Positions 29,473 to 38,926 of a stretch of DNA of 64,000 nucleotides are shown here, one piece after another. The notes beneath the pieces are model-generated. The model saw nothing but the letters and a program-made list of their open reading frames with translations. It did not search any database and was not told where the DNA came from. The position numbers and the translations under genes are program-made. The stretch spans positions 434,001-498,000 of the forward strand of contig CAWFVJ010000013.1 of the NCBI GenBank assembly GCA_963819175.1, in the 5' to 3' direction. The stretch's first letter is position 1. The number at the start of each line of letters is the position of its first letter. Source of the stretch: CAWBRT01 sp963819175 (GTDB taxonomy: Bacteria > Acidobacteriota > Terriglobia > Terriglobales > Acidobacteriaceae).

Positions 29473-29515
29473 GGTGCCCCATTCAAGCCCGCGGTTGGCT
29501 TGAGTGGGGTAGTTG
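29473..29515. repeat. Family C palindrome
   Basis: GGTGCCCCATTCAAGCCCGC and GGCTTGAGTGGGGTAGTT are inverted. It lies between the NHL lipoprotein and the acetolactate decarboxylase genes. Confidence 0.7.
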
Positions 29516-29568
29516 CTTTTGTCCCCGCCTTCATGAGTGTCATCTTGGGCGATCCAAGGACAATAATT

Positions 29569-30360
29569 ATGAGACTTTACGGTAGGTCAGCCGCGCGGCT
29601 GATGCTGCTGGTGCTGGCGATTTCGGTTGCAGGATGGCAGGCGAGCGCACAGACCACTTCCACCCTGTATACCTATTCGACGATTGACGCACTGCTGGCG
29701 GGGACTTACGACGGCGACCTGACGATTCGGGAACTCAGCGCCAAGGGCGATTTCGGGATTGGAACCTACAACCGGCTCGACGGCGAGATGCTTGCCATCG
29801 ATGGCGTCTTCTATCACGCCAAGGCCGACGGCTCGGTAGTCATTGCCGGACCGCTGGAAAAGACGCCGCTCGCATACGTAACCCATTTCCATCCCACCCA
29901 GACCATCAAGTCCGAAGCTGCTCTCCCTCTACTGGAACTCGAGAAGTGGCTGGACGCGCGCTTGCAGAACCTCAACTTGTTCTATGCCATTCGGATCGAC
30001 GGCGTATTTCGCGACGTGTCGGTGCGCGCGGTCGCCCCCCAGGACAAGCCCTACAAACCGCTGGCTGAGGTCATCAAGACTCAATCGATTCATGACTACC
30101 CCACGACACGAGGAATCCTGATCGGCATTCGAAGTCCTGCCTTCAGCAAAGGCATTAGCGTTCCGGGCTATCATTGGCACTACCTCACCGAAGATCGCCA
30201 ACACGGCGGACACGTTCTCAAGTTGACTTTGGTACAAGGAAGCGCCCAGGTGGCGCCGATCGGGGAGTTGGATTTACAAATCCCCCGCAATGAAGCCTTC
30301 GCCCAGGCTGACCAAAGCAAGGATCGCACCGAAGAGACCCGGCAGGTGGAGGGCAAGTAG
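29569..30360 (+). CDS. budA: Alpha-acetolactate decarboxylase, exported
   Basis: Converts acetolactate to acetoin. The mature part has LLAGTYDGDLTIRELSAKGD, FGIGTYNRLDGEMLAIDGVF and the zinc-site GYHWHYLTEDRQHGGHVL with its three His. Ahead of it is a clear signal peptide, MRLYGRSAARLMLLVLAISV ending AGWQASAQ, so the enzyme should act outside the cytoplasm, unlike the cytoplasmic Klebsiella enzyme but like the Brevibacillus secreted one. ATG 29569 is chosen because the signal peptide starts there. No acetolactate synthase or acetoin genes are adjacent. Frame intact. Confidence 0.9.
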   Translation: MRLYGRSAARLMLLVLAISVAGWQASAQTTSTLYTYSTIDALLAGTYDGDLTIRELSAKGDFGIGTYNRLDGEMLAIDGVFYHAKADGSVVIAGPLEKTPLAYVTHFHPTQTIKSEAALPLLELEKWLDARLQNLNLFYAIRIDGVFRDVSVRAVAPQDKPYKPLAEVIKTQSIHDYPTTRGILIGIRSPAFSKGISVPGYHWHYLTEDRQHGGHVLKLTLVQGSAQVAPIGELDLQIPRNEAFAQADQSKDRTEETRQVEGK

Positions 30361-30394
30361 TCACCTGCGAGTGAATCCGTCGCCCTATTCAGAA

Positions 30395-31835
30395 TCAAAA
30401 ATCCTTCCCTGGAATTAAGTTTGAGTTACTCACGTACGAGTACTTGTTCGGATTCGACTTCACCATCGCATCCGCAGCTGAGTTCCATTGCGTCGAGTGC
30501 CCGCCAGTGTTGTTGTTCTGCACCACGTTTTGTCCAGCAGATAGTTGCTGAAGCCCGAGCGTTCTTGCGCGTTGGCTTTCTGACCGGCGTTCCAGGAGGC
30601 CTGCTCGGCGCTGTTGGCTGCCTCAGTCGCGTTCATCCGGGCTGTGGCCGAAGCACCGATGGCGTGAATGTTGTTGATGGCATTCGCCGTGAATGCCTGG
30701 TTTGCCTGCCGCTGTTGCGCATCCACCTGCTTCAGATGAGCAATAAACGGAGCGGATTGCGCATTGGCTCTCTGCGTGATCAGCGCCATGTTCACCTGGT
30801 AGCTGCTGATGATGGCTGGAGCTATCGCATTCATCTGGCCGGCTTCGGAGAGAGGGAACTGTACAACGGAGTCAAGGAAGCTGTAGTTCCCGTACTGCCC
30901 GGGCCTTACGCAGATCACCCTGAACATGCCCTGCATGCCCTTGCCATCGGGATCAGCCTGGCCGGTAGCCTGAGCGCAACGCTCGCCCTGGACCTCATCG
31001 TCCTGCGGCGGGGCAACCTGCTCCACGTTGTCGAACTTGACCGGAGCTGGACCCAAGCCCTTCGACTTGCGAAATAGCTGAGTGATATCCGCGAACGACT
31101 TCACCAAGTCGAAGTTGCTCGGATAGACAATCTGTCCCTTGAGAGGCTTGATGCCATTCCTCAGCGAGCTTGGGTCTGTCGCCAAGAACATATTGTCGAG
31201 GACAGCCGCTTCCCCATGGGGGCCGTTGAGGAGCATGGTTCCGCCTCCGATGTGAGGATCGACCTTCCAATCGGCGGGCATGCTCACACTGGCGGTGCCG
31301 TCGGGCAGCGAAACCTTTCGCATCCCGCCCACGGCACCGGTAGCAGCCGCCGGCGCGGGGCTCACCCCTGCCTTCGCACCAGAAGTCGCCGGCGCAGCAC
31401 CCTGACTCCAGAGGCCGGACAGTTGCTGGAGCAGCGGGTTCACCGTACTCCCGAAGCGTGACGCTTCGTCAAAGAGCATTGCCCCGTCGATCTTGTTGGA
31501 CGCGGTTGCATTGGCAATCACCAAACCCGCCAACGGAATGTTTCCGTCCGGGTGGTCCGTCACCGTGAAGAACACCCCGACTGAATTGCTTCCCCGAAAC
31601 TGGAAGGGTTTTCCAATTTGCGGTTTCTCGCCGCAGTCGGTATGTATTGTGCTCAGCAACTTGGTTATCGCTGCCCCTTGGGTGGTAGCTCCAGCCACCA
31701 CCCCATAGCGAATCCTCCCCCCTGGGGAGCATTGATGGTGGTCAGCGGAATTGGTCCCTGCGTTTGTGACTTGCAGCCGCAGGTGAAAACGATGAACAGC
31801 GAGAGAAATATCGTTAATCGTCCTAACGCACGCAT
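30395..31835 (-). CDS. Uncharacterised lipoprotein (two breaks as read)
   Basis: Not a recognised family. Reconstructed from three frames: ATG 31835 with a lipoprotein signal (RLTIFLSLFIVFTCGCKSQ), a change in a G-run near 31725, a central region with MRKVSLPDGTASVSMPADWK and MLLNGPHGEAAVLDNM, an Ala/Gln-rich helical stretch with two nearby repeats of ANAI, and after a change near 30540 a C-terminus LLDQNVVQNNNTGGHSTQWN ending VSNSNLIPGKDF. The STQWN/NPNKYSYV ending recurs in other exported proteins as I remember them. Ala/Pro-rich linker at about residues 105-140. Divergent from nothing nearby; convergent with budA. Confidence 0.6.
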
Positions 31836-32251
31836 AACCACACTTCCTTTCCTGAATCGAAACTGCCTCTTACTAGAAACAGCGAGAAACGAGCGTGTAT
31901 TGCCTCAACCGGAATCTTTCTTCAGCTCTGAACCGCTCGGATTATACTACTGTGAGCGATTTTCGGACCCCAGGTTCCGCGCCGCCAAGAAACTCTTTTG
32001 AGACAAACCGCGCAGCTTGGTTGGCTGGTGCCGGGTGTAGCGAAAGGCTAATTTGGTTTTTCGGCGCTAACCTGGGCACTCTAGTGAAGCGTCCCGGAAG
32101 TTCGGGAAGAAATTTCTGAAGTGTCATTCTGAGCGAGCGTGGCGAGCGAAGAATCTATGTATTTGATTCGTAATGCATAGATCCTTCGCTACGCTCAGGA
32201 TGACACCTCGGAGAATAGTTTTTCATCAGCCTGCTCAGCTGCGCCTGCGCT
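31836..32251. repeat. Gap holding the second composite repeat with a family A palindrome
   Basis: No gene is seen in these 416 bases. The composite element occupies 32064-32205: GCGCTAACCTGG, GTGAAGCGTCCCGGAAGTTC, then the family A arms TGTCATTCTGAGCGAGCGTG and CCTTCGCTACGCTCAGGATG. The upstream part contains a probable promoter region for the lipoprotein. Confidence 0.65.
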
Positions 32252-33763
32252 CTATTCCGCCGCCGTTTTCGCCTGTTGCGGCTTCCAGCGCAGCACCGGC
32301 TTGCGGGCCGCCATCACTTCGTCGAAGCGCGAGACGCGCGTGTTGTGCGGCGCGTTCAGCACCGTCTGCGGCTCTTTCTCGCACTCCTCGGCGATGGCCT
32401 TCATGGCGTCGATGAAGAAGTCGAGCTCCTCTTTCGATTCGCTCTCGGTCGGCTCGATCATCAGCGCGCCGTGTACCACCATCGGGAACGACACCGTATA
32501 CGGATGGAAGCCGTAGTCGATGAGGCGCTTGGCGATGTCCCCGGTCTTGACGCCGTATTGCTGTTGCAGCTTGTCGCTGAACACCACTTCGTGCATGCTT
32601 GGCGTCTTGTAGGGCAGGTCGTAACTGGATTCCAGTTGCTTGCGGATGTAGTTGGCGTTGAGCACGGCGTCTTCGGTGGTCTGCCGCAGGCCGTCGGGAC
32701 CGTTGGCCATGATGTAGGCCAGCGCCCGAATCAGCATGCCGAAGTTGCCGTAGAACATGCGCACGCGGCCGATGGATTGCGGGCGGTTGTACTCGAAGCC
32801 GAGCGTGCCATCCGCGCGCTCGATGACCACCGGAACCGGCAGAAAGGGCTCCATGAATTTCTTGCAGGCCACCGGCCCGGAACCCGGGCCGCCGCCGCCG
32901 TGCGGGGTGGAGAAAGTCTTGTGCAGGTTCAGGTGCATGACGTCGACGCCGAAGTCGCCGGGGCGCGTCTTGCCGACCAGCGCGTTCATGTTGGCGCCGT
33001 CCATGTACAGCAGGCCGCCTTTGGCGTGCACGATCTCGGCGATCTTGCCGATCTGCTGATCGAAGACGCCGAGCGTGTTCGGATTCGTCAGCATCAGCCC
33101 GGCTACGTCCTGGTTCATCTGCGCCTCAAGCGCCGAGAGCTCGACCTGGCCTTGCTGGTTGGACCTGAGATTTTCGACCTGGTAGCCGGCCATGGCCGCG
33201 GTCGCCGGATTGGTGCCGTGCGCGGAATCGGGGATCAGGATCTTCTTGCGCGCGTCTCCCCTCGACTCCAGACAGGCGCGCATCAGCATAATGCCGGTAA
33301 GCTCGCCGTGCGCTCCCGCCGCGGGTTGCAGCGTGATGGCGTCCATGCCGGTGATTTCGATGAGCTGCTCGGAGAGCGCCTTCAAAATTCGCAGTGCGCC
33401 CTGCGAGGCTTTCTCCGGCTGATAAGGGTGCGCGTTGGCCAGTCCGTCAAGCCGCGCGACGAACTCGTTCACCCGCGGGTTGTACTTCATGGTGCAGGAG
33501 CCCAGCGGATACATGCCGTGGTCGACCGCGTAATTCCAGGTGGACATGCGGGTGAAGTGGCGAATCACTTCCACCTCGCTCACCTCCGGCAGATTGCCAA
33601 GGTCCTGGCGCGCGGCCTTGCCGAGCAATTCCTTTTCGTCGACTTCAGGAACGTCGAGCGGCGCCAGGCGATAGGCTTTCTTCCCCGGCGACGACTTCTC
33701 GAAGATCAGCCCTTCATTCTGGCTGATGTGCGTGGTAGCTTTGGTGATCTTGTCGTTCCCCAT
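32252..33763 (-). CDS. gcvPB: Glycine dehydrogenase (decarboxylating) subunit 2
   Basis: C-terminal half of the glycine cleavage P-protein. The PLP lysine is in HLNLHKTFSTPHGGGGPGSG; other hallmarks are YPLGSCTMKYNPRVNE, LQPAAGAHGELTG, DSAHGTNPATAAM and LMLTNPNTLGVFD. Frame intact, 503 residues. ATG 33763 follows GGGAGGTG at a good distance and overlaps the gcvPA stop, so the two subunits are coupled. Last gene of a gcvT-gcvH-gcvPA-gcvPB operon. Confidence 0.96.
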   Translation of the reverse strand: MGNDKITKATTHISQNEGLIFEKSSPGKKAYRLAPLDVPEVDEKELLGKAARQDLGNLPEVSEVEVIRHFTRMSTWNYAVDHGMYPLGSCTMKYNPRVNEFVARLDGLANAHPYQPEKASQGALRILKALSEQLIEITGMDAITLQPAAGAHGELTGIMLMRACLESRGDARKKILIPDSAHGTNPATAAMAGYQVENLRSNQQGQVELSALEAQMNQDVAGLMLTNPNTLGVFDQQIGKIAEIVHAKGGLLYMDGANMNALVGKTRPGDFGVDVMHLNLHKTFSTPHGGGGPGSGPVACKKFMEPFLPVPVVIERADGTLGFEYNRPQSIGRVRMFYGNFGMLIRALAYIMANGPDGLRQTTEDAVLNANYIRKQLESSYDLPYKTPSMHEVVFSDKLQQQYGVKTGDIAKRLIDYGFHPYTVSFPMVVHGALMIEPTESESKEELDFFIDAMKAIAEECEKEPQTVLNAPHNTRVSRFDEVMAARKPVLRWKPQQAKTAAE

Positions 33764-35087
33764 TAGCGCACCTCCCCGCTGGCGAGATCGATTTGCGCTC
33801 GCGTATTCAACTCCGTGCAGCACCAGACGGCGGCATTGCCCAGCTCGGGGTAAAACTTGATGAGCGGAAAGCCGGCAATGATCTGCTTGTCGGCCAGCCG
33901 GTGGGAGATGACGTAGGGGTCCTCTTTCGTCTGTACGACGAATTCATTGAATCGCGGCGCGCCCTCGAACAGAATCTTGCCGTGCCTTTGGCGAACTGCT
34001 GCCGGGCGTAGGCGGCCTTCGCCAGGTTTTGTTTGGCCAGCTCCTTGATGCCCTGGCGGCCATAAATGCACATGAAGATGTTCGCCATGAGCGCGATCAG
34101 CGCCTGGTTGGTGCAGATGTTGGAAGTCGCTTTTTCACGCCGGATGTGCTGCTCGCGGGTGGAAAGCGTCAGCACGAATCCGCGCTTGCCGTTCTTGTCG
34201 CGGGTTTCGCCGACGAGACGGCCCGGAATCTGGCGAACGAAACGTTCCTTGGTGCCGATGACGCCGGCATAAGGGCCGCCGAAGCCCATCGGAATGCCGA
34301 ACGATTGCGCCTCCATGGCGACGATGTCGGCCTCGACCGGCGGCTTCACCACGCCCAGCGAAAGCGCTTCGGCGATGGAGACCACCAGCAGCGATCCGTT
34401 CTTATGCACCATCTCGGCCAGCTCGGCGACATCTTCGATGGTGCCGAAGAAGTTCGGCGACTGGATGAGCAGGCACGCGACTTCGGGCGTGAGCGCCTTT
34501 TTCAGAGCGGCCAAATCGACGCGTCCGTTATCGCCAAAGCCGACTTCCCTCACCGGCAAACCCTGGTACCTGGCATAGGTGCGGATCACCTCGCGGTACT
34601 CCGGATGCACGCTGCGCGCCACCAGCGACGAGCCGCGTCCGGTCACGCGCATCGCCATCATCAGCGCCTCGGCCGATGCGGTCGAACCGTCGTACATGGA
34701 GGCGTTGGCGACTTCCATGCCCGTCAGCTCGCAGATCATGGTCTGGAACTCGAAGATCGACTGCAGCGTTCCCTGCGCGATTTCCGGCTGATACGGCGTG
34801 TAGGCGGTAAAGAACTCGCCGCGTGAAATCAGCGCGTCGATCACCACCGGGCGGTAGTGGTTATAGGCGCCGGCCCCAAGGAACATGGCATAGCCATGGC
34901 CAGTCTCCGCTGCCCGGGCGCGAAACCACTCGACGATTTCCGATTCCGACTTCTGCGGCGGAATCTTCAGGTCGCGCTTGAGGCGGAATTGTTCCGGGAT
35001 CGGCGCGAACAACTCATCGATCGAGCGCACGCCGACCGCGCGCAGCATCAGTTCGCGATCATGATTGGAGTTTGGAAGATAGCGCAT
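33763..35087 (-). CDS. gcvPA: Glycine dehydrogenase (decarboxylating) subunit 1 (break as read)
   Basis: N-terminal half of the split P-protein. It begins MRYLPNSNHDRELMLRAVG, with FLGAGAYNHYRPVVIDALI, TAYTPYQPEIAQGTLQSIFE, MYDGSTASAEALMMAMR and GFGGPYAGVIGTKERFVRQI. A frame change lies near 33990, after KAAYARQQFAK; beyond it the frame reads LFEGAPRFNEFVVQT to the stop overlapping gcvPB. ATG 35087 is chosen where homology starts; upstream in-frame residues are dissimilar. Confidence 0.93.
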
Positions 35088-35322
35088 TGAGTTTTGCTGC
35101 CTGTCTCGGCGGCTGAGCACGACCGCCACCGGGCCCGGCACGCGCAACCAGCGCACTTGCCGCAGGCCCGATGGCGAGATCCGTTCGCCGCCGGAAAGGA
35201 ATTGCCTGCCACGACCGGCTGGCCAATTCCGATTAATTTTTTGGTCCCGAATCCGGCTGCACCGGTTTCAGGACAGCCTCACCGGATGCGCACGCGGCAT
35301 CCGGCCGGAGACCCCGCGGAAA

Positions 35323-35706
35323 TCAGTGCTCTTCGGCGACGAATTTCTCGTAGTCGGCGGTCGACAGCAGTGCATTCAACTCGGCGGGGCTCTTGACCGT
35401 GATCTTAACCATCCAGGCCGCGTGCGCGTCCTGGTTGACCTTTTCCGGCGCGGTGGCCAGTTCCTGGTTGATCTCGGTCACGGTACCGCTGACGGGCGCG
35501 TAAAGATCGGAGACGGCCTTCACCGACTCGACCGTGCCAAACGCCTTGCCCTGTTCAATCTCCGTGCCAGGCTTGGGAAGCTCGACGAACACGATGTCTC
35601 CCAGCGAATTCTGGGCGTGATCGGTAATGCCAATGGTGGCTGCGGCGCCATCAACCTTGATCCACTCGTGCTCTTTTGTGTACTTAAAATCGGCTGGGTA
35701 AGCCAT
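35323..35706 (-). CDS. gcvH: Glycine cleavage system H protein
   Basis: Lipoyl carrier of 127 residues that shuttles the aminomethyl group between P, T and L proteins. The lipoylated lysine is in GTVESVKAVSDLYAPVSG; MAYPADFKYTKEHEWI and GITDHAQNSLGDIVFVELP are typical. Intact. A 235-base gap separates it from gcvPA and a 186-base gap from gcvT; no palindromes of families A-C lie in either. Confidence 0.97.
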   Translation of the reverse strand: MAYPADFKYTKEHEWIKVDGAAATIGITDHAQNSLGDIVFVELPKPGTEIEQGKAFGTVESVKAVSDLYAPVSGTVTEINQELATAPEKVNQDAHAAWMVKITVKSPAELNALLSTADYEKFVAEEH

Positions 35707-35892
35707 GCCTGCTCTCTCCCTGAAATGGCGTATACAACAGGGCGGAAGCCCTCAAAGCATCTATCCCGATCAAGCGCCGGATTGCGCTCCGCGGTGCAAC
35801 ACTGCTGGAGCAATTCCCGAGTCGGCGTATCCCTACGATCACCGCCGGGCATTAACGCCCGGCTCTTTTCCGGGCTATACCTCCGCAACCGG

Positions 35893-37049
35893 CTAAGCCT
35901 TCTTGCTTTCCGCTTTCGGGCGCTTATAAAACGGCGTCGGAATGACCTTGCACTTCACTTTTTGTCCACGAATTTCCACCGCAACCTCGCTGCCGGGGGC
36001 CGACAGCGGCGACCGGCACATAGGCGAGTGACACATTCTTCTTGAGAAACGGTGCGGGCGAACCGCTGGTGACAAAACCGATCTCGCCGCCCGCCAGATC
36101 GAATACCTTGTAGCCGTCGCGGGGAATGCCGCGCTCGATGGGTTCCAGTCCGACCAGAATGCGCTTGAGACCTTCCGCTTTCTGTTTTTCAAGCGCGGGG
36201 CGTCCGGTGAAATCGCCCTTCTCCATCTTCAGGAATCGATCCAGCCGGGCCTCCCAGGCGGTAATGCTGTCGGAGATTTCGTGTCCGTAGAGCGACAGAG
36301 CGCCTTCCAACCGCAGCGTGTTGCGCGCCCCGAGTCCGCAGGCCAGCAGGTTGAATTCCCTGCCCGCCGCCAGAATCTCGTTCCACACCCGGGCGCTGGT
36401 CTCGGCATCGGAAGGAATGTAAATCTCAAAACCGTCTTCGGCGGTGTAGCCGGTGCGCGCAATCAGCATGTTCGGAAGGCCGCACACTTTTCCGTAGGTA
36501 AACCAGTAAAACTTCACCTTGCGAAAGATCCGCGTCGGTCAGCTTCTGCAAGACCTTGACGGCGTTCGGCCCCTGGATGGCGATCTGGGTGAAGTTGTCG
36601 CTCAGGTTTTCGACCGCGCAGTTGAACCCTTTTGCCTGCCGCTGCACCCAATCGTAATCCTTGGCGTTGTTGCCGGCGTTGATGACCAGCAGAAAGTCGT
36701 CTTCGCCCATGCGATGGACGATAACGTCGTCGACGAACGTCCCCTCCGGATACAGCAGCGCCGAGTAGTGCGCCTGGCCGATGACCAGCCGCGAGGCGTC
36801 GTTCATGGTCATCTTCTGGATCGCCGGCAAGGCGTCTGGACCGGCAACCCGGATGTCGCCCATGTGACTGACGTCAAAGATACCTACGCTGTTGCGGACC
36901 GCCAGGTGCTCGGCCACGAGTCCGCCGGCTTTGGGATACTCGACCGGCATGTCCCAACCGTTGAACTCGACCATCTTCGCGCCCATCTGCCGGTGTACGG
37001 CGTTGAGGGCGGTCTTGCGAACGGATGCAGCCTCAGAGCTGAGAGCCAT
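35893..37049 (-). CDS. gcvT: Aminomethyltransferase (glycine cleavage T protein, two breaks as read)
   Basis: Transfers the methylene group from H protein to tetrahydrofolate. Blocks: GAKMVEFNGWDMPVEY, GIFDVSHMGDIRVAGPDA, the folate-site MPARTGYTAEDGFEIY equivalent (LIARTGYTAEDGFEIY), GLGARNTLRLEGALSLYGHE and IGFVTSGSPAPFLKKNVSLA. Frame changes lie near 36515 and 35998. ATG 37049 (MALSSEAASVRKTALNAVH) is taken as the start. First gene of the operon; no glycine riboswitch was recognised upstream. Confidence 0.92.
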
Positions 37050-37439
37050 GAAAACCCTCACACGCAAAATGTCTTGAGCGGTAGAACTTTGTACCTTAAC
37101 ACGCGCTCGGGGACGGGTCAACGTCGCGCATGGTGGGCCGTAGCCTCGCTTCCAGGTGGCTGAATCTTTCTCTTCGTCAGAGAATCGACAGGTGGCCCAT
37201 TCAAGCCCGCTGTTGGCTTGAGTGGGGTAGTTTTGTCATTGATGCACCGCTGCCCCACGCTCCGCCCCGCTGTTGGGGTAACGTGGGGCAGTTTCTTTCT
37301 GCAGCGCCGTCCTGTAGTACCGCCCTAGGGGTGTCATCCTGAGCGTAGCGAAGGATCTGCTGTTTGCGCGTGCTGAAATAAAGCAGAGAGTGTGGCCGCT
37401 CCCTGCTTTTCCCACCATGAAACTCTTTTGTTTTGGAGC
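37050..37439. repeat. Gap with two family C palindromes and half a family A element
   Basis: No gene in these 390 bases. Family C copies at 37192-37230 (GTGGCCCATTCAAGCCCGC with GGCTTGAGTGGGGTAG) and 37251-37290 (TGCCCCACGCTCCGCCCC with GGGGTAACGTGGGGCA). A single family A arm follows at 37332-37360 (TGTCATCCTGAGCGTAGCGA). Promoter for gcvT must lie at the left side of this gap. Confidence 0.65.
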
Positions 37440-37982
37440 TTAGTTTGCCACTGCGGTCACGTTGATGGTATTGGCGATCGCCCCGGCGGCAACCGTGTTT
37501 GGCATAGTGATCGCCAGCGTGTACGGAACCGCCGTCGAGTAGCGTGCATCGTTCTGCGAGATGATCTGCGATGTCGTGCTTAGCGTCTTGGCCCCCAACT
37601 GATACGTCAAAGCGCCCGCCGCTGAAGCCAGTGACGCGCTCAAATTGAAGCTGGTGGAACTCACGCCGCCCAAATCGACGTACACATCTACCGGCGTGCT
37701 CACCGTGAAGGAGTTTGCGGTGGTGCTCCTGCTTACCCCGGTTGCGAGCGTCCCAAACATCGACACATTCCCAAAGTTCAGCCCAGCATTGGGTGTCGAC
37801 GGCGACGTCAGACTGACGCCGTTGCTGTCCGACATGAACATCAGCACGATTCCGCCCCTGTGATCCACGGACCCATTGATCACCCCGGTCGCCACCAATT
37901 GACCCTGGCTCAGAATTGGAAACAGCAGGAGGAACACGATTCCGGCCGCCAGACACCCGAATTGTCTCCTGTTCCTGCTCAT
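37440..37982 (-). CDS. Exported beta-rich protein, second of a tandem pair
   Basis: 180 residues beginning with a signal peptide, RRQFGCLAAGIVFLLLFPIL ending SQGQ. The mature part is Ser/Thr/Ala/Val-rich with alternating hydrophobic strands (VDVYVDLGGVSSTSFNLSA, YTLAITMPNTVAAGAIANTI) and a final NVTAVAN, the look of a pilin-like or Ig-like extracellular domain. No cysteines in the mature part and no known motif. ATG 37982 follows GAGGTGA and starts two bases after the upstream gene's stop, so the two are co-translated. Function unknown. Confidence 0.7.
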   Translation of the reverse strand: MSRNRRQFGCLAAGIVFLLLFPILSQGQLVATGVINGSVDHRGGIVLMFMSDSNGVSLTSPSTPNAGLNFGNVSMFGTLATGVSRSTTANSFTVSTPVDVYVDLGGVSSTSFNLSASLASAAGALTYQLGAKTLSTTSQIISQNDARYSTAVPYTLAITMPNTVAAGAIANTINVTAVAN

Positions 37983-37984
37983 GC

Positions 37985-38530
37985 TCACCTCGCGGTCGCC
38001 TCGAACTGTACCGTAGGAGATACCATTCCATCCGGCACCTGCTTGCTGATTTGCGTTGCAAAGGTCTGGACGCTGCTGCCGTACGCATTCGTCTGCAAAG
38101 CCGCGGCGGGTCGCGTAGTGCCCAACTGCGTTCCCGACAGCCAAAGCGACACCTTCCCCGGAATCGTGCTCGACACCCAGACGCGCAAATCATATTGCGT
38201 GCTCGGTGAATTGGAGGTATCCACCTCCAGATAAAGCGCACTGCTCAACTGGTAGGTCGATCCGTCGATTACCGTGTACTGGCCGCACCCACCGTGTTGC
38301 CCCTGGGCTGGCTGCGTGCCCCAGCCCAGATAGAGCCCAACATTGTTCGTGCCCGCGTTGCTCAGCGTGCAGGCGCCGGGATAGTTATTGAAAACCAGAC
38401 TGATCGAAGGCTGCACCTGCGCCGAAAACGACAGCGTCACGCTCTGTCCATGCGCGCCAACGGACGCAAACAGGACGAGGACGCAAACACTCGCGACCAT
38501 CCAACTTTCGATATGACCCACTCGCCGCAT
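37985..38530 (-). CDS. Exported beta-rich protein, first of a tandem pair
   Basis: 181 residues: signal peptide with SWMVASVCVLVLFASVGAHG, then SVTLSFSAQVQPSISLVFNN, two Cys (GACTLSNAG, GGCGQYTV) that could form one disulfide, and a strand-rich C-terminus. The opening SVTLSFSAQVQPSISL and tandem arrangement suggest subunits of a surface structure such as a chaperone-usher or spore-coat-U-like fibre, but no chaperone or usher gene is nearby. Unknown function. Confidence 0.7.
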   Translation of the reverse strand: MRRVGHIESWMVASVCVLVLFASVGAHGQSVTLSFSAQVQPSISLVFNNYPGACTLSNAGTNNVGLYLGWGTQPAQGQHGGCGQYTVIDGSTYQLSSALYLEVDTSNSPSTQYDLRVWVSSTIPGKVSLWLSGTQLGTTRPAAALQTNAYGSSVQTFATQISKQVPDGMVSPTVQFEATAR

Positions 38531-38926
38531 TCAGTCTTCTCGTCCTCAAATATTCCGGACGAACTCATTCCCGGACGCTTGCCGCCACTGACCGAGAACA
38601 CGTGTCCTGGCCTACGGAATACAGCTTAGGCGGATTGTTTCGAACCCACAACGTAACCTAAGTAACCTGCAGGGCGGTGCCCCAACAACAGGTGCCCGCC
38701 CTTCGCGCCAAACGCGGCCTCTGCCGCATCCAATACACCTGTACGGGCGAAAAACGTGCTGCCCTGTTTGCCTCCGGCGGCACTGCCGGACTACCCTAAT
38801 CTGGTGGGTGGCCATATTGTCTGGGCTTGGTGCCCCATATCTGCCCGGGTTTGGCAGATCTGGGTATAGGGTGTAGCAGTTCCGGCCCGATTCTCAAATA
38901 CATCTAAGTTTCAGAGGAGCACTCCA
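38531..38926. repeat. Gap with a family B palindrome
   Basis: No gene in these 396 bases between divergent units. The family B copy is at 38830-38866 (TGCCCCATATCTGCC, then GGCAGATCTGGG). The right side must hold the sucA promoter. Confidence 0.6.

Noticed and set aside
29458..29568. In-frame 5' extension of budA
   Set aside because: It runs through a family C palindrome; the signal peptide begins at 29569.
37050..37330. Glycine riboswitch upstream of gcvT
   Set aside because: Searched by eye for the conserved aptamer cores on the minus strand; none was recognised.
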